Of a DNA stretch of 64,000 bases, positions 26,401 through 38,618 are shown piece by piece. Position numbers and translations under genes: made by a program. The DNA is from Varroa destructor (Eukaryota > Arthropoda > Arachnida > Mesostigmata > Varroidae). Each line of letters opens with the position of its first letter. The first letter of the stretch is position 1. The notes under the pieces were generated by a model. It had not been told where the DNA came from and ran no database searches. It saw nothing but the letters and a program-made list of their open reading frames with translations. The stretch lies in contig NW_019211459.1 of NCBI RefSeq assembly GCF_002443255.2, forward strand, positions 1 to 64,000, written 5' to 3'.

Positions 26401-29400
26401 AGAAATGCATAAGTGCATCTTTCCGTCACAAGTCGTCCATTGGACCGAGTATTGTTCCCAGACTTCTTTCAGCAACCCAGGTAAACCATCTCTATTTGTA
26501 GGTTCATTCGAACCTGCGACACTGCAATTTCTATGTGGAGGAGGCAACGCCGATCTTACGAAAGCAAATCTCGTATACAATTATTATAGATGATTTTTCT
26601 TTGTGCTGTGCTGCACAAAAGTTTTCATTGGAATTATGTAGAATGCGTTGAAAAATACGCATATAAAAAAGATATTCATACAAAAATAGCTCAGTGCTGG
26701 TAATGGCCGGTAATTTAATTAGCTGAAGTTCACTTGCCGAGTGACAGGGAAGCGGTTCTCCCTTTGTACAGCGCCGCATGTAAATACGTTTCGTAGTTGG
26801 AATATTCAAGCGCAAAGACAGACGAACGCTGCGCGTATCTCGGAGCCGCTAAGGGTAATCTGCCGAAATTCTCGAAGGGTTGGTAGGCAATTGCGTACGT
26901 TTTCACACGTTCACATACATACACACGGTTTTATAGCCATTTTTTTAACCATACCATAGCCATGCTATAGTATGCGGAAGACTGTGAAGCGCTGCATACG
27001 AGCATTCAGCAACGGGGCGCGTATCGGTTGCCGGAAATCAAAAATATATCTGATTTGCAATGAAACAAGAAAGAACGCGCGAATTTTTCTCTGTTAGATT
27101 CAGCGTGCGCCATATCTGAGCTGTTGAGTACTAATAATAAATAATGACAGACATTATATTTAATTGTGATTTAGTTTTGATTGAGTGACCGTGCTGTTCA
27201 CCCTGCAGATTAGTCAATTATTACTTCTCTAGTATTTTATTTCAAAATAATATGAAAACAACATATTTTAAGTGAATAATCATTGACTGGACGAGTTGCT
27301 TTTCTGCCTAATTATATATAAAAGCAAAAGTTGATTGTTTCATTGGCATACTATTTATATGCCGTTACGTCTTACTCCTTATGTCGCTCACTTTCGGTGC
27401 AGTTTACGTAAACACAATTAAGCTACTTCAGTAATGATATTTTCGTGATAAGATACAGCATTTTAAAAACAAAACAAAACTCAAAAGAAATAAGCTGACG
27501 TAAGAAAAGGAAAAATCGTGTGTTCTAACAGAGCAGACATAATTTTACGTGCTTAAAAACACCGCCTATACATAAAGTAGCTAAAGAATTATTTTTGTTA
27601 ATCCTTTATTGGGACCTAATTAGCAGGGCAAAAGACGAATAAGTAAATCAAACAGTATTATAAGCAATTGTTTCAATTTAGTACCCACGTAGCACCAAGT
27701 CCGCACTCGCAAACATAATCTACACTGCCATACGTTTGTGCGCTCAACCGCTTGATAACAGGAAAGTGAAAAAGACTAATTATATAAAACGTCATTTAGA
27801 CTAATATGTTTGAGGCTAGGGCAATCTTAACTAGGCTTCTATAACCTCAGTGTCATGGTCCCAGGGTGTGCTGAGTTCATTATTTGGACATGAATTTTTG
27901 TTTGCTCTTCATTAATTTCAGCAACGCGTCTGCCAAGCTTATCATAAACGACTCGATTTTTTTTCTTAACTCGCATGGCTACCGGCTTTGGAGTTATTTA
28001 TATGCCACTATGGGTTCGGAAGGCAGACCTTTGACTTAGAAAACTAGGGGTTGCAATGACATATACTACGCGACAGGCGTGACTAAATAACGAAACGTAA
28101 TATACGCTACAACTGCGTTCGACCTCGAAGGCACACAGCCTCTATTATTGGCTTTTTAATAACATTTTCTCTCCCATAGTGGAGTATTTCCTTGAAGAAC
28201 TGGACCCTTAAAAGTATGATGCTTCCAGTCATCACCTTAATCCTTACTGCGTAAATAGATAGGTTCCTGTGCGTAGGATCTATGAAAAAATATTTTGCAC
28301 AGATGTCGATTTTCGAACACGCTGTTGCTTCAGCCATAATCAGCACAAATAACAGGATCATTTGGGTACGAGCAGGCATAACTTAGAGATTCTTATTCTG
28401 AGCAGTACCTTGTATTGGATAAATTCCTTCGACGACGATAAGGATCTTGTGCGAAATTTTCAAAGCTATACAAACGGTGTGCCCAAAATATTAAAGAAGC
28501 TTTCATTGGTAAATGAATCTAAAGGAAGCGTATTCTGCTAGCAAATGACAAACAGGCAAGCCAAGGTTTAACTGGGAAAGCTCGCGTTCAAATTACGATG
28601 CGAAGGAAGACAAAATAAGGTCAAGAGTAAACGTGTCTAAAGCACATTATGCAAGACTGCAAATGTTCTTAGCAATTCGAAATCGACGGTTTGTGTATAC
28701 ACCACGCGGCCTCCTAAAAGACACAGGCGGAGTTATGAACCAACATAGATTATTCAAAGATTGGCCATGAGAGGGCTAGAAAATTTATTAAAAAGGGAAA
28801 GGTACAAAGCCGATGTCGTGATTTTAAAACAGTAAGCCAATGTTTAGGACGAGCCGCCGTTTGGCTCTTCGAGATCAACCCAAACGCTTAGCCTTTGTAG
28901 ATGTTTTAGCATCTTCAGATCTGTGGATTATTGAGATCTTCGATGCGCTAGTAGCCCATCTTTAAGTTTAATGAATTTCGATATATATTTTAACGACTGT
29001 CTGGGAAAATCGTATCACATGCGACCGTCATTCAGCAGTCCCATATTAAAGTAGAAAAAGGAAATTTTGAAGATAGCTGGCTCCCGCTTTCGTTTCCAGG
29101 CATTGAAGAAGTGTTAATTAAAACGAATAGTACTTACGTCAGTTAGTAGAACAGTTACTCAAGGATTCTTTTGCTGAACATTATATATACTCATTGCTTA
29201 ATCAAACCCTACCTCTGAAAAACGATGCCGTGTCTTATCAATTTAACTGACACGCTTTATACAATTCTTAAGTACGCGACGAAGATCGCCAGTCGCTAAT
29301 ACACGGTGCTTGAATGACAGTCTGCCTGCGGCCCGGTGGGCAGTAAAGAACCTTATTTGTTTTTTGTTTTTATATATTTTGTATGATTACATTCACTCTT

Positions 29401-32300
29401 ATTTTTACAAAATATTAGCCATTGTGACAAGAGCAACATTTTGGAAAATATGTCTTTCGACTGAACGGGTTTCAACGCAGACCTATGTGAACGAAACTAG
29501 TTGCGATTTATTTACCCGAATCATGGTAGCATAAATGAGTTCTGATGATATGTACGGAAAAATCACGCAGTGACTACCAAATGGCCACATGAATCGATTC
29601 TTACTGATATTCTAGATTTTAATTTTGTTCGTTGAAGTTCGTTACATACGCCACATGGAAATAGAATATGTTTTGTGATGTTAATTGAACCCCATCATCC
29701 GTCGATCAAGCACTTAGCTGCCTGAAACGTGTGAAGGATTTATTACCCTTGTCCAGGATCATACTGATATTTCATAAATCAAGATCTCCTTGTATTGTAC
29801 AAGCATTGTACATACTATATAAACCTGGTATTAAGTGTGGTCTGACCAACAATGTGATCCGTATTTCTATCTTAGCTTCTTACGCTAACCAGATTATGTT
29901 CATGTCTTTACATTCAAATAAAATATAGATAAATAGTAAATAAGTCATTTTCCTAAGCCTATGAAGGAAAAGTAAAAATGATTGATATCAGCAATAAAAT
30001 TTGCCCGACGTTCAGTCATTGACTTGACCAGTCATTGGGCAACTGCATTGTCGCTAAGGAAGATACAGAAATTAGTTTTAGCATAAGTGAATAGATTCAA
30101 GAAGATTACAAATACGCGATTTAAGCAACCTGGAAGCTAAACTTTTCAGTGAATGTGCACCTGCAGCGTAAGAATCAATCCTGTGACTTGATCGTATAAC
30201 AATAATAATAATAATAATCATAAACATAATTTTTACAGATTCAAGACTTTTATTATCCTAAACTATGCATTGAAGTTCATTTTGTAGTTATTCTATTATT
30301 GTTATTATAACTACAGGATGGCTAATAGTGTGCTAAATAGTAAATATATGTGTCAAGGTGTCGTCCATGAAGGGGCGCATTAAATGGTCTACTGTTACGT
30401 TTCAAATAGCCGCGAGTAAACGAGAAGTAAAGGACAACTTCAAATAATTCGAAGTAGTTTCGACACGAGTAATACGCTGCAGCATGTATACATTTTAATT
30501 TATAACATAACTATGTTATATAATGAGGTGGAGCAATGAGGTACAATTGTAGGGTTAATTAATGCAAATCATTGCATTTTGCCAACACAATTATTGTTCT
30601 GGTCTTTATGTTCGTCTATTCATACGTGGGCGGCAATGATAATGATAATAATAATAATGATATGCACAAGCGATCACTGTGCTGATATAAAATGGCGCTG
30701 CCCCTGTTAAGCAGGGGCGACGGAAGAACATGTGCGCACAAGGCCTCTCACTCGGGGACTTCCTCACCGCGAGCTGACTGAGCGCCAGCCATGTTAAACA
30801 CACAACTATTATCAAGGGCCATCAGTAGTACTGAACTAAAAAACCGCGTCCATTTTTATCTCGGAATGAGACATGAGTAAGTATGTATAATGTTAAGTAC
30901 TCGGAGACTGTTCTCGAAACGGAGTTTGCGACCTCTTTTCTGCAGCTGCCAGTCCCATAGCTTTGGAAATATCTCTTCAATAAACGATATTTAATAATGT
31001 CGTACTGCTATACATATGCCCATCCGACAGAACCGAATCTATGAGACGATGCTTGTTACTCGCATCTATTAAGTGTAGTGATTTTGCGCAGCATTTTAAT
31101 GCTTCGTCCTACGATATAAACGGTAGCTAGAATTTTTCGTTTAATCAATTTAGCCATTAAAAAAAAATAGCGTCACGAAATATAAATGCGTGTTTGTGTA
31201 TAAGTTTGCCTGTGTATGTAGATACTCATCACTGATCGACCAACGGGTCACTGATGCGTAATATTCTGAGACCGTGACGGTTGCGATGGCGTCGTTTACA
31301 GCGAAGTTACAGTGCGCGCCTTCACCTCCGCCAACCGACAAAGTGGTTTGGCCTTATCGTCAGAACGTCTGCCTTAGCTTTGTAACATCTATTTATAACA
31401 TCCTCGGAGTAAGTTGCATTATGAACAGCTGACTCAAAGATACTTGCAACTTACTCATCGAACAGATTATTAACCCAACTTCCCATTTATGCACTGCTTG
31501 CGTTTATGCAAAAGGACAATTTCGGTATCTGAACGATTGCAATAGGCAAAGTATTTTAAACAGTTTACATCTAAATGTGTCGAAACAGAATTGTAGTAAA
31601 TAGACCTGGAATAGACTGTGGCAAATATCAGTCGCTTTGCGGCTCGGTAACGTGGGGTTCCTCGATGACCATGGCCTCCCGGAATGACTAGAACGAATAT
31701 TCTCGAGTTGCGGCGTAAATGCAGTGCAGTGCTCGGTAGAAATCTAAATCGATTTACGAATAGCCATTTCCCTGGGAGAGAATGATAGAACAGATACCTT
31801 TATTTTTATTAGATCGAAATGTTCCTAATATCTGCTAACAAATAATTCCACAAGGCATATGCTAGAAAGGGATGCGTACGAAATTTCATAATTAATAATA
31901 AATTTCAACAGACATAATAAATTTCACATGATACCCTACTTTATATTACATACTTAAAGGTTCGGAAATGTATGTTGGACATTAACAACGCCCCATTTCT
32001 AGGTCATAAAGCGCCATATTTCTGTTTTTCAACAAGAAGCTATTCTGTATAAACGAATTTACTGGTCGGCGTCGTATATCTGTATGGATATGTTTATAGC
32101 AAACAGTTGAAGTAGATGTTGTGTTATTACGTGAGTTAAGTAGTCTCTGCGCTAAGAGATTTCTCTGGTGTAGTCATCAAAGCGATGTAGGAACATTGGT
32201 ATAACGATTAATTCTATTGCTATACATAATATATAAAAAGAAAACAGCCTGACAACTGAAAGACAAGAGTGTCAAAATCGCTTGCTCAAAGCTGCGGTTG
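23406..32300. other. Intergenic stretch without supported gene
   Basis: The first few hundred bases may still be Helitron (a frame at 23432-23746 could be its C-terminal part, no motif seen). Beyond this there are only short frames. At about 26498-26530 the minus strand reads GCAGGTTCGAATG, a good Pol III B box without a convincing A box, so perhaps a SINE scrap. An (AAT)n tract lies near 30200. A small GC-rich patch at about 30690-30790 has a minus-strand ATG followed 25 bases later by a good donor (GTGAGG). This is too little to call. Confidence 0.5.
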
Positions 32301-32760
32301 TCCGCTGCGACATTGCCGTACGACGTCGATGATCTCTGCCGCGTTTGCACCGCTGATCAACACCCCAACGGTGAAGGGCAAGGAGTTAGAGGCAAGGAAA
32401 AAGAGAAGCTTCATCATAAAAGAGCTGCTGATTATCTTTTCTTCGCGTTATTAAGAGTCGAGGACGCATAATGCATGCTATCGATGTACAATCTCTTATC
32501 GATTACTTATTTATTCATATCGTTGTATACCGCATTTACTGAGTTATCAGAGGGGTGAAGCATATATTGCGCCAGTTGTTGTGCCTTGGCAAGCCTTACG
32601 ACACGAGGGACCCACCTATTCCATTTACTACTTCACCCTGTGCCTGTCGATTGCCACCACCGTTGGCCCTCCCTCCGCGATTCTAGTTTTTGATACTCGC
32701 TAGTGCGACAACAATACCGAATCGGCCATCAGCGCCGCTCAGTGTCACGCAGCGACAACG

Positions 32761-32925
32761 ATGGCAGCATCAAAAGCAGCGAAACTACCATTAGCAATTC
32801 TAACAATGGTGAACTTTTTACCGAGGTTGAGCCTCACCATCGGGAGACATATAACAAAAAGTAGTGTATTTAGAATGATAGCAGTGCCCTTTTTATTCCC
32901 TCTTGCCTTTGTACTTCTATTTACG
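32761..32925 (+). CDS. Candidate 5' coding exon with signal anchor
   Basis: An ATG in good context (ACGATGG) opens a frame starting MAASKAAKLPLAILTMVNFL. It reaches a hydrophobic segment at about residues 39-56 (RMIAVPFLFPLAFVLLF). A consensus splice donor, ACG then GTAAGA, follows at 32926. Without splicing the frame runs to 32990 as 75 residues. The hydrophobic stretch could be a signal anchor or a late signal peptide. It sits in the compositional island at 32.3-34.0 kb, where other exon-like pieces occur. The partner exon is unknown and no family is recognised. A chance frame remains possible. Confidence 0.3.
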
Positions 32926-33083
32926 GTAAGAGCTGCCACTACATTTCCTTCGTTGGATACTCGTGACGATGTTGGAAAAGAATGCTGATATTTCTATCGT
33001 GACCAATGGCACCACCTGGCTATAGCTGTTGCCTTGTAAAAATAAGAATGATAATAGTAATAGTAGCGTATTGCCTGAATTTT

Positions 33084-33287
33084 TCACAGCTCCACAGCAG
33101 ATTCCCTGCTGAGGCTCACACCGCTGTTTATGCCAGCCAATAACAGAAAGAAAAATGAAAAACAGACTATTGTGTACACTGCATGATACAGATGATTAGG
33201 GAAGGCCATGTATTCTCGCAGTGCACACAGTTGCGCGTCCGGATACAGGCCAATCATCAACAGGCAGACCGCAGCCGCGTTAGGGTG
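33084..33287 (-). CDS. Candidate terminal exon, single transmembrane segment
   Basis: On the minus strand a pyrimidine-rich acceptor (GATTCTCAG) is followed by 67 codons in phase 0 and a TGA. The frame starts HPNAAAVCLLMIGLYPDAQL and has a strong hydrophobic segment at about residues 37-53 (YTIVCFSFFFLLLAGI). There is no ATG near the start, so it would be a last exon. It lies only 39 bp from a plus-strand candidate exon at 33327. Both can be true only if the genes overlap in antisense introns. No family is recognised. Confidence 0.22.
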   Translation of the reverse strand, partial: HPNAAAVCLLMIGLYPDAQLCALREYMAFPNHLYHAVYTIVCFSFFFLLLAGINSGVSLSRESAVEL

Positions 33288-33326
33288 CTGAGAATCAGTA
33301 TAAATAACGAACAATTTTATTTTTAG

Positions 33327-33449
33327 TGAGTACTGCTATGCTAATGGAAGTATTATTGCTGCCACTAGTTCTACGATGCTGCTGTTGTCACTACGTGCAC
33401 TCGCTGGGTCGCTCGGTCGATCTCAAACAACTCGCGGCAGCCGGCTCGG
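33327..33449 (+). CDS. Candidate exon encoding a signal peptide
   Basis: A polypyrimidine acceptor (AATTTTATTTTTAG) precedes the exon and a perfect donor (GGTAAGT) follows at 33450. Inside, the ATG at 33338 opens a frame reading MLMEVLLLPLVLRCCCCHY, then VHSLGRSVDLKQLAAAGS up to the donor. The hydrophobic core is short and rich in Leu and Cys, with a plausible cleavage site near VHS, so a secreted or lumenal precursor fits. A second ATG at 33376 gives another signal-like frame in a different phase. Without splicing the frame stops two codons past the donor, which supports splicing. The mature product is unknown because no downstream exon could be matched. Confidence 0.35.
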
Positions 33450-33644
33450 GTAAGTGACTGAGCACTCCCAGATCAGACCAGATTAGGCCAGAGCAGAGCA
33501 AACACAGCGGCCGGACGGACCGACAAACACTCGCCCGCGTCGCACGGTCACCATGGCCACATACGGCCACGTCACGACACCCGCCTCCGGCATTACCATC
33601 ACCAATTAGCTTTTAACACGAACCATCAACCAAGCGTAGGCACC
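33450..33644 (+). promoter_or_regulatory. GC-rich leader-like stretch with an 18-residue small frame
   Basis: This GC-rich stretch looks like a 5' leader or promoter. A small frame at 33553-33609 has an almost perfect start context (GTCACCATGG) and encodes MATYGHVTTPASGITITN. It could be an upstream small ORF to the membrane microprotein frame at 33645. No TATA box was identified. Confidence 0.3.
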
Positions 33645-33755
33645 ATGGTGACGATGATGATGGTGACCCAGCAAAGAGGTTCCTGCTACTCCTACTTAAT
33701 GGCAGTAGTCATGGTATTGCTGCTGCTTCTTATGGTTGTAGTAGTGTATAGATAA
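33645..33755 (+). CDS. 36-residue transmembrane microprotein frame
   Basis: The start context is near-optimal (GGCACCATGG). The frame starts MVTMMMVTQQRGSCYSYL, then has an uninterrupted hydrophobic segment at residues 18-34 (Leu/Met/Val) and ends in a basic residue (YR). This short polar head plus C-terminal membrane anchor is the layout of known animal membrane microproteins such as the sarcolamban/phospholamban type, but no sequence match to them can be seen. The Leu/Met/Val run is partly encoded by CTG, ATG and GTA triplets, so it may simply be a translated low-complexity repeat. Function is unknown. Confidence 0.3.
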   Translation: MVTMMMVTQQRGSCYSYLMAVVMVLLLLLMVVVVYR

Positions 33756-36700
33756 TAAGGAAACGGCTCGAAGACGCGATGGATGACGCGCCAGATAGCA
33801 TGGGCTGAACACTCGGAAGGGGCTGCAGCGAACAGCGACTTCAGTAACAGATCGGCCAGCAATGGGTAGCCTTAATGGCTGCTGTGCGGTCGCGGGGCTT
33901 AGGATAAAAAAGAATGTAGGCATTCAACAGGAAGCAACGCTTACATATTAGAGTAATACTAGCACCACAAGAGGAAGTACTCACGATGGTATTGCTACCT
34001 GTACTAACCAAATGCCGTCGATGGTGATGACGACGACGGTATTGGTTATCCGCTTTAGCTTAGACCGGCCAGCTCGGCTAGATTTGTCGGTCGAGTATTG
34101 ATCAGGTCTGCGTTTTCGGCTGAATGCAATTTTGAGCAGTTACATCAAAAACAAGCAGGACATCAGAAGAGGGAGTCCCAACTGACCGGGTCGGGAGGCT
34201 TTCATCCGATTCTGATAGAGAAGGAAAGCAACAAGTAGGGCAAGAGAGATGCTTTATAGATACTAAAATACGTATTTGTATATAATGAAGGGGCACAGGC
34301 ATACGCTCCGCATAGAATAGGAGCCTGCATAAAGTCGAGTATCTATGTGTTGTATAGGTTGAAAATGTAAGCTCGGTTTCAGCTCTATATAGACGGATAC
34401 AGAAATTGTTTTAAGCCGTTTATGGGCACGGGTGTCTTAATTGACGGTATTTAGCTGTTGCTTCCCGGAAAAATATTGGGGGCAGATATTCGTTACGAGT
34501 CCCTCTAGTTTAACGACTACCGTTCGGTAGAATTGCCACCGGCGGCTTCGTGGAAGGCTCCGCGGCGTTCCTGGAATAGTAAATGCCTTTATGGCGTATC
34601 CTCTGAGTCAGTTTTCTGTAGATAACTAAAGGCTGTGTGTAGATTTGGATTTTGAGTCGATCACGTAGTAAGTAACAAATAGAAGAAGCTCGCCATCTCT
34701 GATATGTAGATGCATAACAAGGCGAAATATCTTTTATCTTGATGTCAGTGTTATGACATAGTCAACTTGGGCTCTACTTCCAGGACTGAAGGATGCACTT
34801 TATTAAAGGCAAAGATATAGAAGGCCCAAAACAGAAATGGGTTGCTTTTGTATGAAGCAGGATGTGTCAAACTGCGATTATCAGGTTGAACCTTCCTTAT
34901 ACAGTAGGACAACCGAGCGATGATTGAAATCTACTTTGAGACAATGACAAGACACAAACAGGATGTTTGTGACTTAAAATCCCCTAGTCTATTCTGAAAA
35001 ATGTTATCTAGGAAGAATATCTGTACTCTGTCTGTTTTTTTCGACGAATGCTTATGTGAAGAAATGCGCAGTTATCTGGAAGACTAGCTCAATTTGATCA
35101 ATTTCCTCCTTAGTTTCATCTTGTGTTGTACCTGGTACCGATTGATATTGTGTGTAGACGCTACAATTGTACTTAGGTATTGATTATTATATCTTTATTT
35201 TTTTTTTTATTCTTTATCATTGCCTTTGGAGTATAATGCGTTTCTGAAGCCGCACATTACTTAAACTGGGGCAAAGTTTGGCGGGCTGTTTGCCGGACAC
35301 GCGATTCCTGGTGTCGGACGAAAGCCAATTCTTCTTGCAATAGCATAACAAACACCTCATGTCATAATCGATAACGTCAAGGGCGTCGTTCTTAAAAATT
35401 AAGCGAAGATCAGTTATTATCCGATCTTATGAACACTTAGCGAGATTATAAACTTCTTAGCTCACGCCAAATCAACAGTGCACTGGATCGCAACTGAATA
35501 TGCGGCTCCAGAAAGAACAAAAGTAGCTTTTATCGCAGCTTAGAGGAAACTTCGCGTCCAAGAAGCAGAACTTGAAATTTCAAAATCAACCGCCACCGCT
35601 TAAAAGTGTATTTATAATTTTCTTTTCGTTTTGATCGTAGCGTTAACGAACAAACGACGTGTATGAACGTCCCTGCGTCACGGACTGGTCATAAAGGCTT
35701 TAGCTACACATCGGATGGCATTGACTAAAAACCAAGGGAACCATTAGAGAGAGAGGCTCATCTGTATGTTCTAGAAAATGTCGCGCAGTCGTAGATAGCT
35801 GACGTGTCCGAAGCGAGGCCATACGTCTTCCAATGAAAAAAAAAGTACGACGGCCGTACACCTGAGGCCCGAATTGAAGCTACATAATTGCAATGAATGT
35901 TAGTTATATCGAATGAGCCGAATTGGCAGAAATGACATTTAGGTACAGTCTTAGAAATAAAGCGTAAGGGGAAGTCAGTTTAAGCGTTGTTGTACTCTGT
36001 ACGTCTGCTATCACGCATAACAACTGTCATATGAAATGCTTTACGTCAAGTGTCTGTATTACTTTCGTCGTTCCCCGTCCGTTGGACGCTGTTCGTATCG
36101 ACTAAGAACCCATTTTTTGGCTGACGGCAGCTTGGGAACATACGTATTGTGAGGAACTGCTCCTTATGGAGAACTATGCTTATTGTCAATGATTCCGTGT
36201 AGTTTTTACGTAAAGTGGAATTAGTGCCATTAATTACACACTAATAGACAAATGGTTTTGTCGGGAGGTATGTTGTTCGGCTGGGTTTTTTAAGCTATGC
36301 GTTGCTGAGAGCAAGCTTGCAGTCCGACCGAGCAGTCCGACAAATGCCGTTGTCGCTTCTGCTACACCAAAAAATAAACGTTTTTTTTTTCTTCTTTTAT
36401 AGTGTGCATTTTTTTCATTTGTAGCTAAGAGGACTAATCTCCCGTATTTCTCAAAGACTAATCGCGATTTTATTATTTGTCACTTTTCCGTATGCCTTTA
36501 ATTAGAGCGATAAGCACGGGAAGATCGAACGATACAATATATTAATGATACTAAATGCTGCTATACAGTCCCTACTTCTAAATCAGCCACCTTCTATCTT
36601 TCGAGAAGCACCGATGTCAGCATTGTTACGCCGTAGCAGTTGGACTGACGTTAGATTAATCGTTCAGTCCTTGCTCGCTCAAGCACTATAGCTCTGAGCC

Positions 36701-37700
36701 ATTGTATGTTTTGTTGTCTGCACAAAAAAAAACCTATTGTTTCAAGGCCATTTAACTGCTCGGCAGTCAGCGCTTACAGAATGCTTCATTGATCATTCTT
36801 CGACGCAGTATTACCTTGTCTATATTTGATTTCGCTGGAACGAAGTTATGACCGATAACATTTCATCTACGAAGTGGGTTCGTTAGAAATTGTATCTGGG
36901 CTATGCATCGTCAAACAGAAACCTATCGAAGTTTTGCCAACTTAATTATAGCGGGCTATTGCACGCACAGACACTTATTATAGTTCTAATTAAGTTCTAT
37001 AGGGTATGTTAGAAAATGTAGACGTTCTAGTGCAAGTTTTTGTCGTACTCCTACAGGCATAGGGGTGAGTTGTTTTCAGCGGCTGTCCATTATAACTAAA
37101 CGCTATATTACTACGATAGCAAAATAAATAGCAATTATCATGTTACTGAACCAATGGAGCGTATAGCTTCTAGCAAATCCGTTGAGAAAATTAAGGCGAT
37201 CACAGATGAAAATCCGTCTTTTTCTACCCTCCTTGCCACGTAAAGCCATTCACTATCAATCTAAAAATTTCACACGCTCTGACCGAACGTCGTTAAGCTG
37301 GCAACATTCATTCGTACGTTTCGTTCTCGTCAGCCGCCAATTGTGACAAGCAAACATCAGTTTCATAGAATCATACAAACCATCGAAAGCTCTTCGGTTA
37401 GACCAAGTCATCATGCCTGTACGAATTTTAAGCTGGTGCACGCGTCGTCAAGGGAACGGTGACATCGAGTATAAATTAATCCCCTCTTCTAGCAACACGA
37501 GTGACCAAATATACAGGCGTACATGTTTGAGTAAATGGCAATCCTTTCCGAACTTAATTGTCATGGTTTCTCTGTGGGAAGCGGGGAGAGGCTACACTCG
37601 GGCGTAACCATCTCATATTTGGTACGAACTGCTGTATTTGGTCAATCGTGACCATTACCAACAGGCGTCATGCCGCGTCCGCAATCAACTAACTTGTCCA
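33756..37700. other. Intergenic stretch without supported gene
   Basis: Triplet-rich sequence of the 32.3-34 kb island ends near 34050. After that there are only short frames and homopolymer runs (for example T runs near 35205 and 36380). The frame at 37256-37441 (minus) starts at GTG and has no known domain. Confidence 0.5.
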
Positions 37701-38258
37701 TTGTGTATGCAATCACAATTGTGATTATGACGGTGATGATGATTGTTGTTGTTGCCGTCGGTGACGAGATCGGCATCATCCTTCATGTTGGCAAGGCATA
37801 ATGGTTGTTGTATTCGCTTTCATCGTATCCATCATTTTGTGCTATGTGGCGTTTCTTCCTTGTCCAACTATTCATCCATTCTACTCTTCGTTTCCCTTTT
37901 TCTTATATCATCCTCCAATTTCACGAAGTGCTGCTGCCCTGAATCACTGAAGCGCTCGTTTGTTCGCTAGCTCCTCTGTGCGTTATCCCCTGGCCGTCGT
38001 TAGACCCATCACTACCACCGCTACCGCTACTGCCGCGATTAGATTGCTTGCTTGCCCGCCTGTCTGTCTGTCAGGAGCTGCTGCAGCTGCAGCTGCGTAA
38101 AGGGCGGCGAGCCGCTGCCAGTCAAGGCGTCCACACCGGCGCACTACGACAGCGTCGGCAACGATGGCGCTATACGCGGCTAAATATATGGCTCGTTCCG
38201 TTTCACCCTAACTAAAGTGAGCAGGCCGGCGCCGAGTATGGGGCTGGCAAACGTTTGC

Positions 38259-38291
38259 CGGTTGCTATGGAGATGGTTGTCATAGCAACCG
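38259..38291. promoter_or_regulatory. RFX X-box-like palindrome
   Basis: Arms CGGTTGCTATG (38259-38269) and CATAGCAACCG (38281-38291) form a perfect 11-bp inverted repeat. Within it GTTGTCATAGCAAC at 38276-38289 fits the RFX-family X-box (GTNRCC, short spacer, RGYAAC) with one base off. X-boxes control cilia genes in animals. The location in a GC-rich island with tandem CAGCTG sites near 38075-38095 suggests a promoter. The target gene is not identified. Confidence 0.4.
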
Positions 38292-38399
38292 CGCCAGAGC
38301 AACCGGCGGTGTGCCTTGTGGCGTATTTGATTGTTTAGTGTAAGTCCGGCTGTATGGTATGTGTGTGCTAGCGTCGTACATACGCGGCCGTTGTTATCG

Positions 38400-38618
38400 A
38401 TGTTGGTGATGGCAATGATCCTACTGCTGCTGCCGCTGATGATGTTAGGAGAATGTTGTTCTAATGATGGTAGTTGTTGTATGTTATTGCTACGTTGCTG
38501 CTGCTGCTGCTGCTGTAGACGGTCATTGTGCAACAGTAGAGAATCGCTGTTTGGTTCCTTTGTTGCCTGCCTGCCTGCCTGCCTGCCTGCCTTCCCGCCT
38601 GCCGGTCGGTTCGTCTGA
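38400..38618 (+). CDS. 72-residue Cys-rich small frame with signal-like start
   Basis: The frame starts MLVMAMILLLLPLMMLGECC, which looks like a signal peptide. It continues with many cysteines, including seven in a row made by a (TGC)n repeat, then a CLPACLPAF stretch from the (CTGC)n repeat. Much of the protein is microsatellite translation, so it may be spurious. The start ATG context (ATCGATGT) is weak. It lies about 110 bp after the X-box-like site in the same GC-rich island. Confidence 0.2.
   Translation: MLVMAMILLLLPLMMLGECCSNDGSCCMLLLRCCCCCCCRRSLCNSRESLFGSFVACLPACLPAFPPAGRFV
38494..38516. repeat. (TGC)n tract
   Basis: About seven units. It gives poly-Cys on the plus strand and poly-Gln on the minus strand. 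Confidence 0.95.
38563..38591. repeat. (CCTG)n microsatellite
   Basis: About seven tetranucleotide units. Confidence 0.95.

Noticed and set aside
30768..30792. Minus-strand ATG with good context and a GTGAGG donor
   Set aside because: Only 25 coding bases, too short to support an exon.
38180..38533. Poly-Gln frame on the minus strand
   Set aside because: Starts at TTG, and the Gln run is the reverse of the (TGC)n tract. No other coding sign.
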